Made by a program: the position numbers and the translations under genes. The notes under the pieces were generated by a model. That model was not told the DNA's origin and searched no databases. It was given only the letters and a program-made list of their open reading frames with translations. From NCBI GenBank assembly GCA_041160955.1, contig JBEAVK010000075.1, positions 1 to 16,351 of the forward strand: a stretch of DNA of 16,351 bases. Reading direction: 5' to 3'. Positions 7,735 through 14,927 of the stretch are shown piece by piece (the first letter of the stretch is position 1; every line of letters begins with the position of its first letter). Source of the stretch: M3007 sp041160955. GTDB taxonomy: Bacteria; Bacteroidota; Bacteroidia; Chitinophagales; Saprospiraceae.

Positions 7735-9543
7735 TTACTCTTTTACAAACAAATGCGTTTTAGTTCCCTTGTTATTTATAATATTCAAATAGTACACACC
7801 GTTTGCAAAGCCCGCACAATCCAATATTTTACTACGATCACCACTGGCGATAATACCCGTGGAGACTAATCTCCCCGTTGCATCAAAAACCTGTAATAGT
7901 TGATCGTCTTTTGCATGCGTACCCAAGTCAATTTGTAACAATGAAGATACTGGATTGGGATACAATGCAAAATTAGCCAACTCCCCTTCTTCGGTTGACG
8001 TAGTGCAATCAAGATTAGGGTTATAGATGACATTGAGGTCATAAGAATTAATACATCCGGTGATATTATCGGTGAGTACTAATTTGTACAAACCACTTTC
8101 TACTGCACAATGCCAATAGCCGTTGGACGGTATGGCCTGTCCTGCCAAATACCATTGTAAAGTATAACTATTTGATGGTAATGTCAAAGTATCGAACAGC
8201 GTAAGCAAGTTTTGGTTATTAAAAAACAAGGGTACTGCGGGCAAAGGAATCAATTCAACCACTGCAGGCGTAGAAATTACTTCACAACCATCAGGCGAGG
8301 TATATTCCACTTGGTAACTACCGCTGGTAGTAGCCAAATACACCGAATCTATCGCTGATGGAATTGGTGCGCCATTCTTAAACCATTGAATAGCATCACT
8401 ATACGACGACTCTAATGGCAATGGCGCAAAATTAGCACAAGCCTTCAAACCCATTGGTGCTGTTACGGTGGGTAATGCAGGTTGCGGATAAACGACTACC
8501 GTATCGCTAAATAATAGTGTGGTAACAGGACGGATGATATTCAGCACTGCTTCAAATCCACTGGAGACTACGGTGCCATTGCTCAATACATTGAACGTAA
8601 CAATACCACATTGATCGTCTCCGCCTTGGATACCGCCATCTTCGTCCCATACTTGTAGTACGTAATTACCCGATTTCAGACGGAGATTGGCCGTTACGGT
8701 ATAGGGCAACGAAATATTATCTACAGGCGGGTTAGAGTCAAACACTTTAACGCCTGCACTATCGGTGATAAACAGGTACATATCTGGTGCATTTAGCCCC
8801 AAATTATCAGCGCAGTCTAAATCTTTCAGGACAATACTTTGTAAAATATACCCTGTTGTGTCCACCACAGCCTTATACTTTACAATATAAGTACCCGGAG
8901 TGGAATAAGTATTTGGTGTAGGAGTTTCATCAGTAGCAACTGTACCATCGCCCAAATCCCATTCATAACTAAAACCAGCATTTCCATTGGAAGGATTATT
9001 ATTGGTAAAAGTTACTGTTGCACTACCGCAGCCCTCTGGATTATTCATCGAAAAACCGGCATTGGCACTTACCTCAGGAGCAATATACATACGCATGGGA
9101 AACACTGCTTCTTGGCTAAAAAACAGGATAGTAGCTTTTAAACGAACAATAATCACAAAGGAATCGCTCTCTGTGGGCGTTCCACATATTTTAATACAAC
9201 CATCTGTTTGTGTACTTACTGGAAACACCGTTTGGTTGGCTTGCCAACTCAAACCGGGAGGTAAACCTTCTACGGATACAATTTCAATCGAATTGATATT
9301 AAGCCCCGGAGGCGTAACACTATCAATGGCCGCCACTGGTGTCGTAGTTTTGGGCATTCGGAAAGAGATATCTTTACTATACGCCAGTCCTACTTGTCCA
9401 TCAGGAATAGGTGGCAAATAGACCGTATCCACAGGCAAACCGGCTGGCAGGTTGACGACGCAACCCGGACAGCCGGTTTGACCCAAAAGGAATAACGGTG
9501 CAGATATCAGTACTGTAACGATAAAGTACGAAATCGACCGCAT
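7735..9543 (-). CDS. Secreted multidomain protein with PKD-like domain and T9SS sorting domain
   Basis: A 602-aa exported protein of unknown specific role, likely carried over the outer membrane by the type IX secretion system. Residues 1-22 form a signal peptide (hydrophobic ISYFIVTVLISAPLFLL). Residues about 42-155 form a He_PIG-like immunoglobulin fold, recognisable by GLPPGLSW (93-100) and CIKICGTPT (116-124). A PKD-like domain spans about 158-240 with YEWDLGDG at 193-200. A beta-sandwich region at about 250-335 contains NYVLQVWDEDGG, and two Ig-like stretches follow (about 360-430 and 435-505), each with a Trp core and paired Cys. The T9SS type A sorting domain is 526-602 (LYPNPVSSLLQI ... 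LVSTGIIASGD ... GVYYLNI ... FVKE). It starts 6 nt after the upstream cargo gene, with which it shares the He_PIG-like domain. Confidence 0.88.
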   Translation of the reverse strand: MRSISYFIVTVLISAPLFLLGQTGCPGCVVNLPAGLPVDTVYLPPIPDGQVGLAYSKDISFRMPKTTTPVAAIDSVTPPGLNINSIEIVSVEGLPPGLSWQANQTVFPVSTQTDGCIKICGTPTESDSFVIIVRLKATILFFSQEAVFPMRMYIAPEVSANAGFSMNNPEGCGSATVTFTNNNPSNGNAGFSYEWDLGDGTVATDETPTPNTYSTPGTYIVKYKAVVDTTGYILQSIVLKDLDCADNLGLNAPDMYLFITDSAGVKVFDSNPPVDNISLPYTVTANLRLKSGNYVLQVWDEDGGIQGGDDQCGIVTFNVLSNGTVVSSGFEAVLNIIRPVTTLLFSDTVVVYPQPALPTVTAPMGLKACANFAPLPLESSYSDAIQWFKNGAPIPSAIDSVYLATTSGSYQVEYTSPDGCEVISTPAVVELIPLPAVPLFFNNQNLLTLFDTLTLPSNSYTLQWYLAGQAIPSNGYWHCAVESGLYKLVLTDNITGCINSYDLNVIYNPNLDCTTSTEEGELANFALYPNPVSSLLQIDLGTHAKDDQLLQVFDATGRLVSTGIIASGDRSKILDCAGFANGVYYLNIINNKGTKTHLFVKE

Positions 9544-9549
9544 ATAATA

Positions 9550-10344
9550 TTATCTGTTGATTACAAAGGTGTTGGATACATTTCCTTGGCGGTTGCCTAA
9601 GGAATAGAAATAGGTGCCATTTGGCAATTCGCCCGCATCAAAAGTGAATTGGTTACGGCCTTCTGTGAGTTGAACCGTTTGTTCGTTTACTTTTTGCCCA
9701 ATTACATTAAAGACCTGAAAAGTATATTCACCACTGACCAAAGACTCAATCATCATTTCTGTATATTGAGCAAATGGGTTTGGCGCATTTTTCACACTTG
9801 CTATTTGGCCAGACAGGTCACTCGTACCACTGGTGCATTGGCCAGTTGGTTTTACAGTGATAAAATACTTGTTATTCGGGGCAATAGTACCCGGGAAATC
9901 AATTACTTGCGTAATGACGGAAAATGCTGTTACCTTGATCGTGAGTTCTTTGTCGCCAGGTGTATTGTTCGATGTCGGTGTGCCGCTAATCAACATACAA
10001 CCAAGTGTCAAACTCAAAAATTCGCAGTTAGGTGGATCACATGAATAACTCAATCCTTCTGGTAAGCCAGTAACTGCCCCTGTTAATGCAACTGAAATTT
10101 TGCTCAATGGAAATTCAATACCGCTAAAAGCAATCTTATCTGGTACGTTAAACGTAACCGATTGACTATAAGGCTCATTGATACAAGCAGGTGCAGTATA
10201 AATAGTAGGGTCAGCAGGCGACCACGCTTTAGGTGATACCAAAGCGTTTGAGTCGAGGACGGAGGAGTCGCGAACGCACATTTGTGCAGTAAGCGAACCA
10301 AAAGAAAGGATTAAAACAAAAAAGAGTGTTGTAATTTTTAACAT
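9550..10344 (-). CDS. Secreted protein with He_PIG-like domain and T9SS sorting domain
   Basis: A 264-aa exported protein whose specific function is not recognisable. The signal peptide is residues 1-20 (KITTLFFVLILSFGSLTA, cleavage probably before Q21). Residues about 46-165 form a He_PIG-like domain, marked by GLPEGLSYSC (93-102) and GCMLISGTPT (115-124), closely parallel in order to the same region of the next gene. The T9SS sorting domain is about 186-264 (NAPNPFAQYTEM, FQVFNVIGQKV, LPNGTYFYSL, FVINR). It is first in the leftward run cargo-cargo-kdsA-rfbA. Upstream on the minus strand a GAACTTTG differs at one position from the -7 element, but its -33 partner is poorly spaced, so I do not call a promoter. 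Confidence 0.87.
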   Translation of the reverse strand: MLKITTLFFVLILSFGSLTAQMCVRDSSVLDSNALVSPKAWSPADPTIYTAPACINEPYSQSVTFNVPDKIAFSGIEFPLSKISVALTGAVTGLPEGLSYSCDPPNCEFLSLTLGCMLISGTPTSNNTPGDKELTIKVTAFSVITQVIDFPGTIAPNNKYFITVKPTGQCTSGTSDLSGQIASVKNAPNPFAQYTEMMIESLVSGEYTFQVFNVIGQKVNEQTVQLTEGRNQFTFDAGELPNGTYFYSLGNRQGNVSNTFVINR

Positions 10345-10508
10345 AAGTAAAGGTGTGGTTGAATAAGATGAGTCGGCAATAGAACCGCAAAGTTCTTATT
10401 TTTATTTGAATTGCGGGCAAAAACTTATGACAAAAGGAGGCAAAACGGCAAATTCCATCGATGAATACCGAATGTTTCGCATTTATATGGTTTTCTTATA
10501 AAAACTTT

Positions 10509-10608
10509 AGGTGCAGCGCACCGTAATATTTGTAGCAAAAAAAAGCAACACCACGTTAATAGGTGCAGCGCACCGTAATATTTGTAGCACACCGCAACAT
10601 TTGTGGCA
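10509..10608. repeat. Three copies of a REP-like short repeat
   Basis: Two identical 29-bp copies lie at 10509-10537 and 10561-10589. Each begins AGGTGCAGCGCACC, a hairpin with GGTGC/GCACC stem and AGC loop, followed by GTAATATTTGTAGCA. A third, partial and diverged copy lacks the hairpin and lies at 10590-10608 (CACCGCAACATTTGTGGCA, 3 changes in 19 positions). The cluster sits directly after the ppc stop and before the first T9SS gene promoter region, where a leftward transcript of ppc would end. The form suggests a dispersed genomic repeat. Confidence 0.75.
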
Positions 10609-10611
10609 AAG

Positions 10612-13161
10612 TTATGCCGCATTCCGAGCAGCATTGATAATCCCAAACATGGAGCGCAAAGCCATTTTTTTAAATTGCTCCCTTTGCTCTTCCGTCAGAT
10701 CATTGGAGCGCAATTGTTGCAACGCATATTGCTGGATTGCGATCAAAGGCAATACAATTTCTTCGCGTAAAGCAATACTATTTTTAGAACTAGGGTTATC
10801 CGACAAGAGCGTTTCTTGATCGCTCAACCAAAGTAGTTTTTCATAAGAACGCTGGTACTCGGTCTCCAACATTTGCCAAAAACCACCAAATTCTGGATCT
10901 GCTTTTTGGTATTGGGTCACTTTAAAATTACTTTTCGACAACGATTGCATGGAATTTTCTACCAAAGTACGAAAAAACAAAGAACTGCGGTACAATTGGA
11001 GCAATTTATCGCCCAATCCGTTATTTTTCAACACCTCCAGTGCTGCGCCAAAACCATAATAACCGGGAATATTTTGCTTCATTTGCGCCCATGCACCCAC
11101 AAACGGAATTGCGCGCAAGCCATCAAATTTCAAGCCGCCACCTGCATTGCGTTTGGTAGGACGACTGGCAATATTGGAATCGCCATACCACATCAATGGG
11201 GTCATTTTTTCTAAATACGACACAAACCGCTCGTGCCCTTTGAGTTCGGAATAGGAAGTATATGCTGCCTCGGCCAATTGATCCAACAAGGCGCGATCTG
11301 CTTCGGTCAATTCGTTGGAATGTGTTTTAAACAAGTGATTTTCAAGACCAGCCGTAAAAATACGCTCCATATTATAACAAGCCGCCGATCGTGTGCCATA
11401 AGTACTACTGATCGTTTGTCCCTGAATGGTCACTTGTATTTCGCGGTTTTCAATATCCGCGCCGTGTGCAGCGTAATAACTGGCATTATTACCACCTCCC
11501 CTACCCGGAGGGCCGCCCCGACCATCAAAAAAGACCACCGAAACCCCATTTTCCCTACTGATCCGCGTAAGTTCCTCTTTCGCACGATAAATACTCCAGT
11601 TGGCGCGAAGATAACCGCCATCTTTGGTACCATCCGAGAAGCCGAGCATAATGGTTTGCTGCATACCACGCGCCTCCAAATGCTTGCGGTAAGCGGGCAA
11701 ATTGTAGAGATCGTGCATAATATGTCCGCCCATTGCCAAATCTTCTACGGTTTCAAACAACGGAATCACATCCAAAGGCATACTGCCACCAGGGCCAATA
11801 TGCCCAATGGTCAGCCTTGCCAAAGTAAGTACTTCCATAATATGCAGCACACTGCCGCAGTTAGAAATAATATAACGGTGGCAGCCCAAGGCACCATTTT
11901 CGCGCTGAATGGTCACTATTTGGCGCATCATAGCGATGGTATCATAGGTAATGGAATCCTCGGGAAACAAATGCTCGTCTAGGTGAAAATCGGCGGCCAA
12001 TAACTTTTGTAACCGCTCTTCATCACTTAACTGACTATAATCCACCTTATTGGCTTTCCAAATTGTCTCCCATACTTCGTAATGTTTACTACTGTCTTGT
12101 CGTACATCCAAAGTAGCAAAATGAAACCCAAAAATGCGCACCTTGAGTATAAACAAATCCAATAGTTCCATAAAAAGGCCATCGTGTTTATCGCTCAACA
12201 ACCGCCGCACCACCATTAGATCGGCGAGTAATTCCTTGCACGAACCATAAACCATCGGGTCGCCAGGTTTGTACAAAGTGACATAAATACGTTGGTCAAT
12301 GGCACTGATCCGCTCTTCCACACCCGAAAAAGTAAGTCGGCGTTTCAAATTCCGAATATCGCGGTAATAACAACGCAATACCGCCTCCCGAAGTCGGCGC
12401 GTTACATCCCTCGATACATCTGCGGTGACAAATGGATTGCCATCGCGGTCGCCACCGGGCCAAAAACCAAGTGCCAATGCACCCGGATTTTTGAAGGTAG
12501 CAATATCCAATTTTAAGGAAGAGTACAGGCGGAAAATAATATCGGGAATAGCGTAATAAAACACATTTTCCAAATACCAACTCAGGCTCAAAGCCTCGTC
12601 CAAAGGCGTTGGTTTTTTCTTATTGACAAAAGAAGTTTTGCCCAATTGCAACAGCATCAGGCGTATTTCTTCTAAGTCTTTTTGGCTAATGGCCTTGCCC
12701 AAATCATCGATAATACCCAGTACTTTGCCCGGATAAAACTGCGTAGGGTGAGCAGTAAGCACCATACGCACCGAAAAATCGTTGAGTTTTTCGATCAATT
12801 GTTCGCGCAATGCGGGTGTATTGACACGGTTGAGCAGGTACGACAGCGACCCAACGCCATTGAGTTCGTGGGTTTCTTCAAAAAGCGCATCTTCCACCGA
12901 ATCAAACAGCACCACTTGGCGTTCGATATAGCGGATAAAATAGGACAACAATTTTAATTTATCCTCTTCAGATTCTTGTTCGCAATATTCATCCCAGAAC
13001 TCCCGAATAATAGTATCGGGATTCTTACCTGCATCAAAACCTGCGGCACAGGCATCTGCAAAAAGTGCCAATAAAGTGCCTTTGACATTAATTTTTTCAA
13101 AGGGAAGCCTCAAAAAAAGGCTATTATAGGTATGATAAAGTAAGTCTGAGTGGTTTGTCAT
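10612..13161 (-). CDS. ppc: Phosphoenolpyruvate carboxylase
   Basis: Adds bicarbonate to phosphoenolpyruvate to give oxaloacetate, refilling the TCA cycle; cytoplasmic, Mg-dependent. The 849-aa protein carries the catalytic His in VLTAHPTQ (H138; the usual motif ends in E), FWPGGDRDGNP (233-243), GFSDGTKDGG (507-516), the glycine-rich loop FDGRGGPPGRGGG (545-557), SRPTKR (666-671) and LRAIPFVGAWAQ (682-693). The C-terminus ends INAARNAA rather than the QNTG of E. coli and plant enzymes; Asn at the third position from the end is kept but Thr-Gly is not. This appears to be a diverged Bacteroidota-type enzyme, slightly shorter than the E. coli one. Its ATG is 1 nt after the stop of the upstream coiled-coil gene, so translation is probably coupled. 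Confidence 0.96.
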   Translation of the reverse strand: MTNHSDLLYHTYNSLFLRLPFEKINVKGTLLALFADACAAGFDAGKNPDTIIREFWDEYCEQESEEDKLKLLSYFIRYIERQVVLFDSVEDALFEETHELNGVGSLSYLLNRVNTPALREQLIEKLNDFSVRMVLTAHPTQFYPGKVLGIIDDLGKAISQKDLEEIRLMLLQLGKTSFVNKKKPTPLDEALSLSWYLENVFYYAIPDIIFRLYSSLKLDIATFKNPGALALGFWPGGDRDGNPFVTADVSRDVTRRLREAVLRCYYRDIRNLKRRLTFSGVEERISAIDQRIYVTLYKPGDPMVYGSCKELLADLMVVRRLLSDKHDGLFMELLDLFILKVRIFGFHFATLDVRQDSSKHYEVWETIWKANKVDYSQLSDEERLQKLLAADFHLDEHLFPEDSITYDTIAMMRQIVTIQRENGALGCHRYIISNCGSVLHIMEVLTLARLTIGHIGPGGSMPLDVIPLFETVEDLAMGGHIMHDLYNLPAYRKHLEARGMQQTIMLGFSDGTKDGGYLRANWSIYRAKEELTRISRENGVSVVFFDGRGGPPGRGGGNNASYYAAHGADIENREIQVTIQGQTISSTYGTRSAACYNMERIFTAGLENHLFKTHSNELTEADRALLDQLAEAAYTSYSELKGHERFVSYLEKMTPLMWYGDSNIASRPTKRNAGGGLKFDGLRAIPFVGAWAQMKQNIPGYYGFGAALEVLKNNGLGDKLLQLYRSSLFFRTLVENSMQSLSKSNFKVTQYQKADPEFGGFWQMLETEYQRSYEKLLWLSDQETLLSDNPSSKNSIALREEIVLPLIAIQQYALQQLRSNDLTEEQREQFKKMALRSMFGIINAARNAA

Positions 13162-13162
13162 G

Positions 13163-13660
13163 CTATTGTTGTGCCTGCTTTAGTAATTGATCGGTATCGT
13201 TCATGAGTTGATCCAATTCCTGCATCAGTTTTTCTTTTTTGCGTTGTTGATCGGCTGCTTTTGCACTTTGATCGGGTGTGGGTGCTGGTTTGGTCACACC
13301 TTTTTTAGGAGCGGGTGCTGGGGGTGGAGTATCTTCAATGCCTTCAAGTTCTTTTTCGAGATTAGCCTTGCGTTCTTCGAGATCGCTAAGGCGGCGCAGG
13401 ACTTTTTCGTCCACAAATTGGGCTTTATCGCGGATTTCGCGGTATGCCCCGCCGAGTTGATCAAGGGCTTTATCGTATTTGCCAGCGTCAAATTTTTGGC
13501 GTTCCGATTTTAAAAGACTCCATGCAGAACTTACTGCTGCGCCTGTTTTTTGGAATACTTCTTTGGATTGCGCTTTTTCTTCGCTGGTACCAAAAACGAA
13601 ATTATAAATAAGGATGCCTACAACTAAAAATAGGCCAAGTTTAATAAGAGAACTGATCAT
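13163..13660 (-). CDS. Small membrane-anchored coiled-coil protein of unknown function
   Basis: A 165-aa protein that I do not recognise. An N-terminal hydrophobic segment (about residues 3-23, SLIKLGLFLVVGILIYNFVFG) should anchor it in the inner membrane. A charged helical region follows, with heptad-like stretches (about 65-110, ending LSDLEERKANLEKELEGIED), a Pro/Ala/Lys linker (about 112-133) and a final helical stretch rich in Gln, Lys and Glu (138-165). The start is the ATG at 13660, because the frame upstream reaches only a TTG at 13732 and the added residues run into the upstream hairpin. It lies 1 nt before ppc, an arrangement suggesting one mRNA; whether it has any link to PEP carboxylase is unknown. 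Confidence 0.75.
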   Translation of the reverse strand: MISSLIKLGLFLVVGILIYNFVFGTSEEKAQSKEVFQKTGAAVSSAWSLLKSERQKFDAGKYDKALDQLGGAYREIRDKAQFVDEKVLRRLSDLEERKANLEKELEGIEDTPPPAPAPKKGVTKPAPTPDQSAKAADQQRKKEKLMQELDQLMNDTDQLLKQAQQ

Positions 13661-13732
13661 AATAAAGTAAAAGGTTAATAAGCGGCTAAAGTACAGACTT
13701 TTTACGAACTGGGTATTAGGGTAAATAAACAA

Positions 13733-13769
13733 AGGCAGGATACACGCTATAAATGAGCGTATCCTGCCT
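13733..13769 (-). terminator. Strong hairpin, possible terminator for leftward transcription
   Basis: AGGCAGGATAC (13733-13743) pairs fully with GTATCCTGCCT (13759-13769); after a 2-nt bulge the stem continues for 3 pairs around a 7-nt loop. On the minus strand it is followed by TTTGTTTATTTA, a broken U-rich tract. It could end a leftward transcript from the tRNA-like elements, or be a leader structure of the coiled-coil/ppc mRNA. Confidence 0.5.
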
Positions 13770-14009
13770 AAAAAGAACGGTACCAGCGTAGAGTATGCGC
13801 CTTTAAACCCTGCTAAATCGAATACTTTATGCTGATACCATCCCGAACACGTAAGTAGAATAATCGTTAAAACATACTCAATTTACTTCAAAATAAATTA
13901 TTTTCTTTTTACTTTTAACCGAGTGGTTTAGCATTTAATTTTAAATGTTATGATTTAAAAAGTATGAATTTTAAATGTTAAACGTTTAATTTTAAATGTT
14001 AAATTATTG

Positions 14010-14161
14010 CTGTAAGGGAAGGATTCGAACCTTCACGCGGCGGTTAGCAAAAGCGCAAGAATTAATTTCGAGTGGTCAATCCTCTTTAAATACGCTTTGT
14101 TTATCCCGTAATCCCCACCCCCGAGACAGGAGGGCATGGCTGCCAATTTCAACACCTCACA
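14010..14161 (-). ncRNA. tRNA-like element, copy 1
   Basis: Read on the minus strand, TGTGAGG at the 5' end pairs with CCTTACA at the 3' end to give a 7-bp acceptor with one G-U, followed by G as discriminator (rc of 14010). A perfect T arm GAAGG-TTCGAAT-CCTTC precedes the 3' acceptor. At the 5' side, T8, G9, a weak 3-bp D stem, an 11-nt D loop with A14, GG and A21, and a 5-bp anticodon stem CCCTC/GGGGG follow with the spacing of a tRNA-Leu. The 7-nt loop is CTGTCTC, so the formal anticodon is GTC. Between the anticodon arm and T arm lie 83 nt, far longer than any normal variable arm; part can pair as CAAAGCG with CGCTTTTG. It is either a diverged tRNA relic with an insertion or a structured RNA using a tRNA fold. 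Confidence 0.6.
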
Positions 14162-14284
14162 TTATTTTGTAGTCTGCTTGTTTCATTTTTAAATCAAGTG
14201 GCCTTATCATTTAATTTTAAGTGTTAATATTTAAAAATTGTGAATTTTAAATGTTAAACGTTTAATTTTAAATGCTTAATTATG

Positions 14285-14436
14285 CTGTAAGAGAAGGATT
14301 CGAACCTTCACGAGGCGGTTAGCAAAAGCGCAAGAATTAATTTCGAGTGGTCAATCCTCTTTAAATACGCTTTGTTTATCCCGTAATCCTCACCCCCGAG
14401 ACAGGAGGGCATGGCTGCCAATTTCAACACCTCACA
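14285..14436 (-). ncRNA. tRNA-like element, copy 2
   Basis: This copy has the same architecture as the element at 14010-14161, with three substitutions. One changes the 3' acceptor strand to TCTTACA, turning its G-C pair next to the T arm into G-U. One changes CCGCGTG to CCTCGTG just before the T arm, and one changes GTGGGGATT to GTGAGGATT after the anticodon stem. The T arm, D loop, anticodon loop and discriminator G are unchanged. On the minus strand it lies upstream of copy 1, separated by AT-rich DNA. Confidence 0.6.
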
Positions 14437-14765
14437 TTGTTGTTGTAGTATCAAAAACCGTAGTTACTTTTAACTGCGTTGCGTTGTTTGATGATGCAAA
14501 GATGGGCACATTGGCTTTTATCTTGCAAATTTTTCAATGATTATTTTAAAAATATACATTATCGGCAATTATTTACCAGTATTATTGCCAATTCATCAAT
14601 TTGACATTAAAATAACAGCAATTTTTTAATATTTTTAAAAAATAAGATCATTTTGTGCATTATTTGCAATAAAACGACCTTTTAAATACTGAAAATGTAA
14701 ATAAAATCGCTTTTTTCAATGAATTACTAATGATCTAGTGGCTAGGTTACTATCTTTGGGAAATT
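14437..14765. other. AT-rich intergenic stretch
   Basis: This stretch holds no open frame that I can support. It has a weak hairpin GGCAAT (14564-14569) with ATTGCC (14584-14589), long A and T runs near 14620-14650, and a -7-type element at its right end. Confidence 0.6.
14751..14758 (+). promoter_or_regulatory. -7 element TATCTTTG before the small ORF pair
   Basis: TATCTTTG matches the Bacteroidota -7 consensus TAnnTTTG exactly. I see no clear -33 TTTG at the right distance. It ends only 7 nt before the ATG at 14766, so the message would be nearly leaderless. Confidence 0.4.
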
Positions 14766-14927
14766 ATGGTAAGAAATGTACTCCTTGAATGGGGCGAGGC
14801 CCATAGAGAAAGATTAGCAGTGATCCACGGGGTTGGTAAGATCGGTTACGCTACTGACGTAGCAGAATCTTTGAAAGATAAAAACTCATTTTTGGAAAAA
14901 GACCGTAACTTTGTACATCAAAAGTAA
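14766..14927 (+). CDS. Small ORF, 53 aa, unknown
   Basis: An ATG frame encodes a 53-residue charged protein beginning MVRNVLLEWGEAHRERLAV and ending EKDRNFVHQK, stop TAA at 14925-14927. It has no signal peptide, membrane segment or Cys pair, and I do not recognise the family. The exact -7 element just upstream and the coding-like composition support it weakly. The next frame (-1) is already open from 14909 and continues for a further 284 bases after this stop, so this may be the front half of a gene split by a frameshift, or the first gene of an overlapping pair. Confidence 0.4.
   Translation: MVRNVLLEWGEAHRERLAVIHGVGKIGYATDVAESLKDKNSFLEKDRNFVHQK

Larger units (their letters stand above)
13931..14436. 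repeat. Tandem duplication, unit about 275 bp
   Basis: The block from 13931 to 14161 recurs from about 14206 to 14436. Each unit has an AT-rich part and a 152-bp tRNA-like part. The tRNA-like parts differ at only three positions (14017 G/14292 A, 14038 C/14313 A, 14115 C/14390 T), while the AT-rich parts are more diverged and carry small indels. In the first AT-rich part TTTTAAATGTTA occurs three times (13939-13950, 13969-13980, 13990-14001), and both units contain the palindrome TTAAACGTTTAA (13978-13989, 14254-14265). Confidence 0.85.

Noticed and set aside
10425..10646. 73-aa minus-strand frame across the REP-like repeats
   Set aside because: It overlaps the ppc end in another frame and is made largely of repeat sequence.
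11233..11982. 249-aa open frame on the plus strand
   Set aside because: It lies entirely antisense inside ppc, whose motifs are intact. Composition is Cys/Ile/Thr-rich shadow translation with no domain.
13661..13732. N-terminal extension of the coiled-coil protein
   Set aside because: It needs a TTG start next to the hairpin, while ATG at 13660 directly precedes the membrane segment.
14010..14436. tmRNA (ssrA)
   Set aside because: It is far too short, has no tag reading frame, and keeps an anticodon-like arm that tmRNA lacks.
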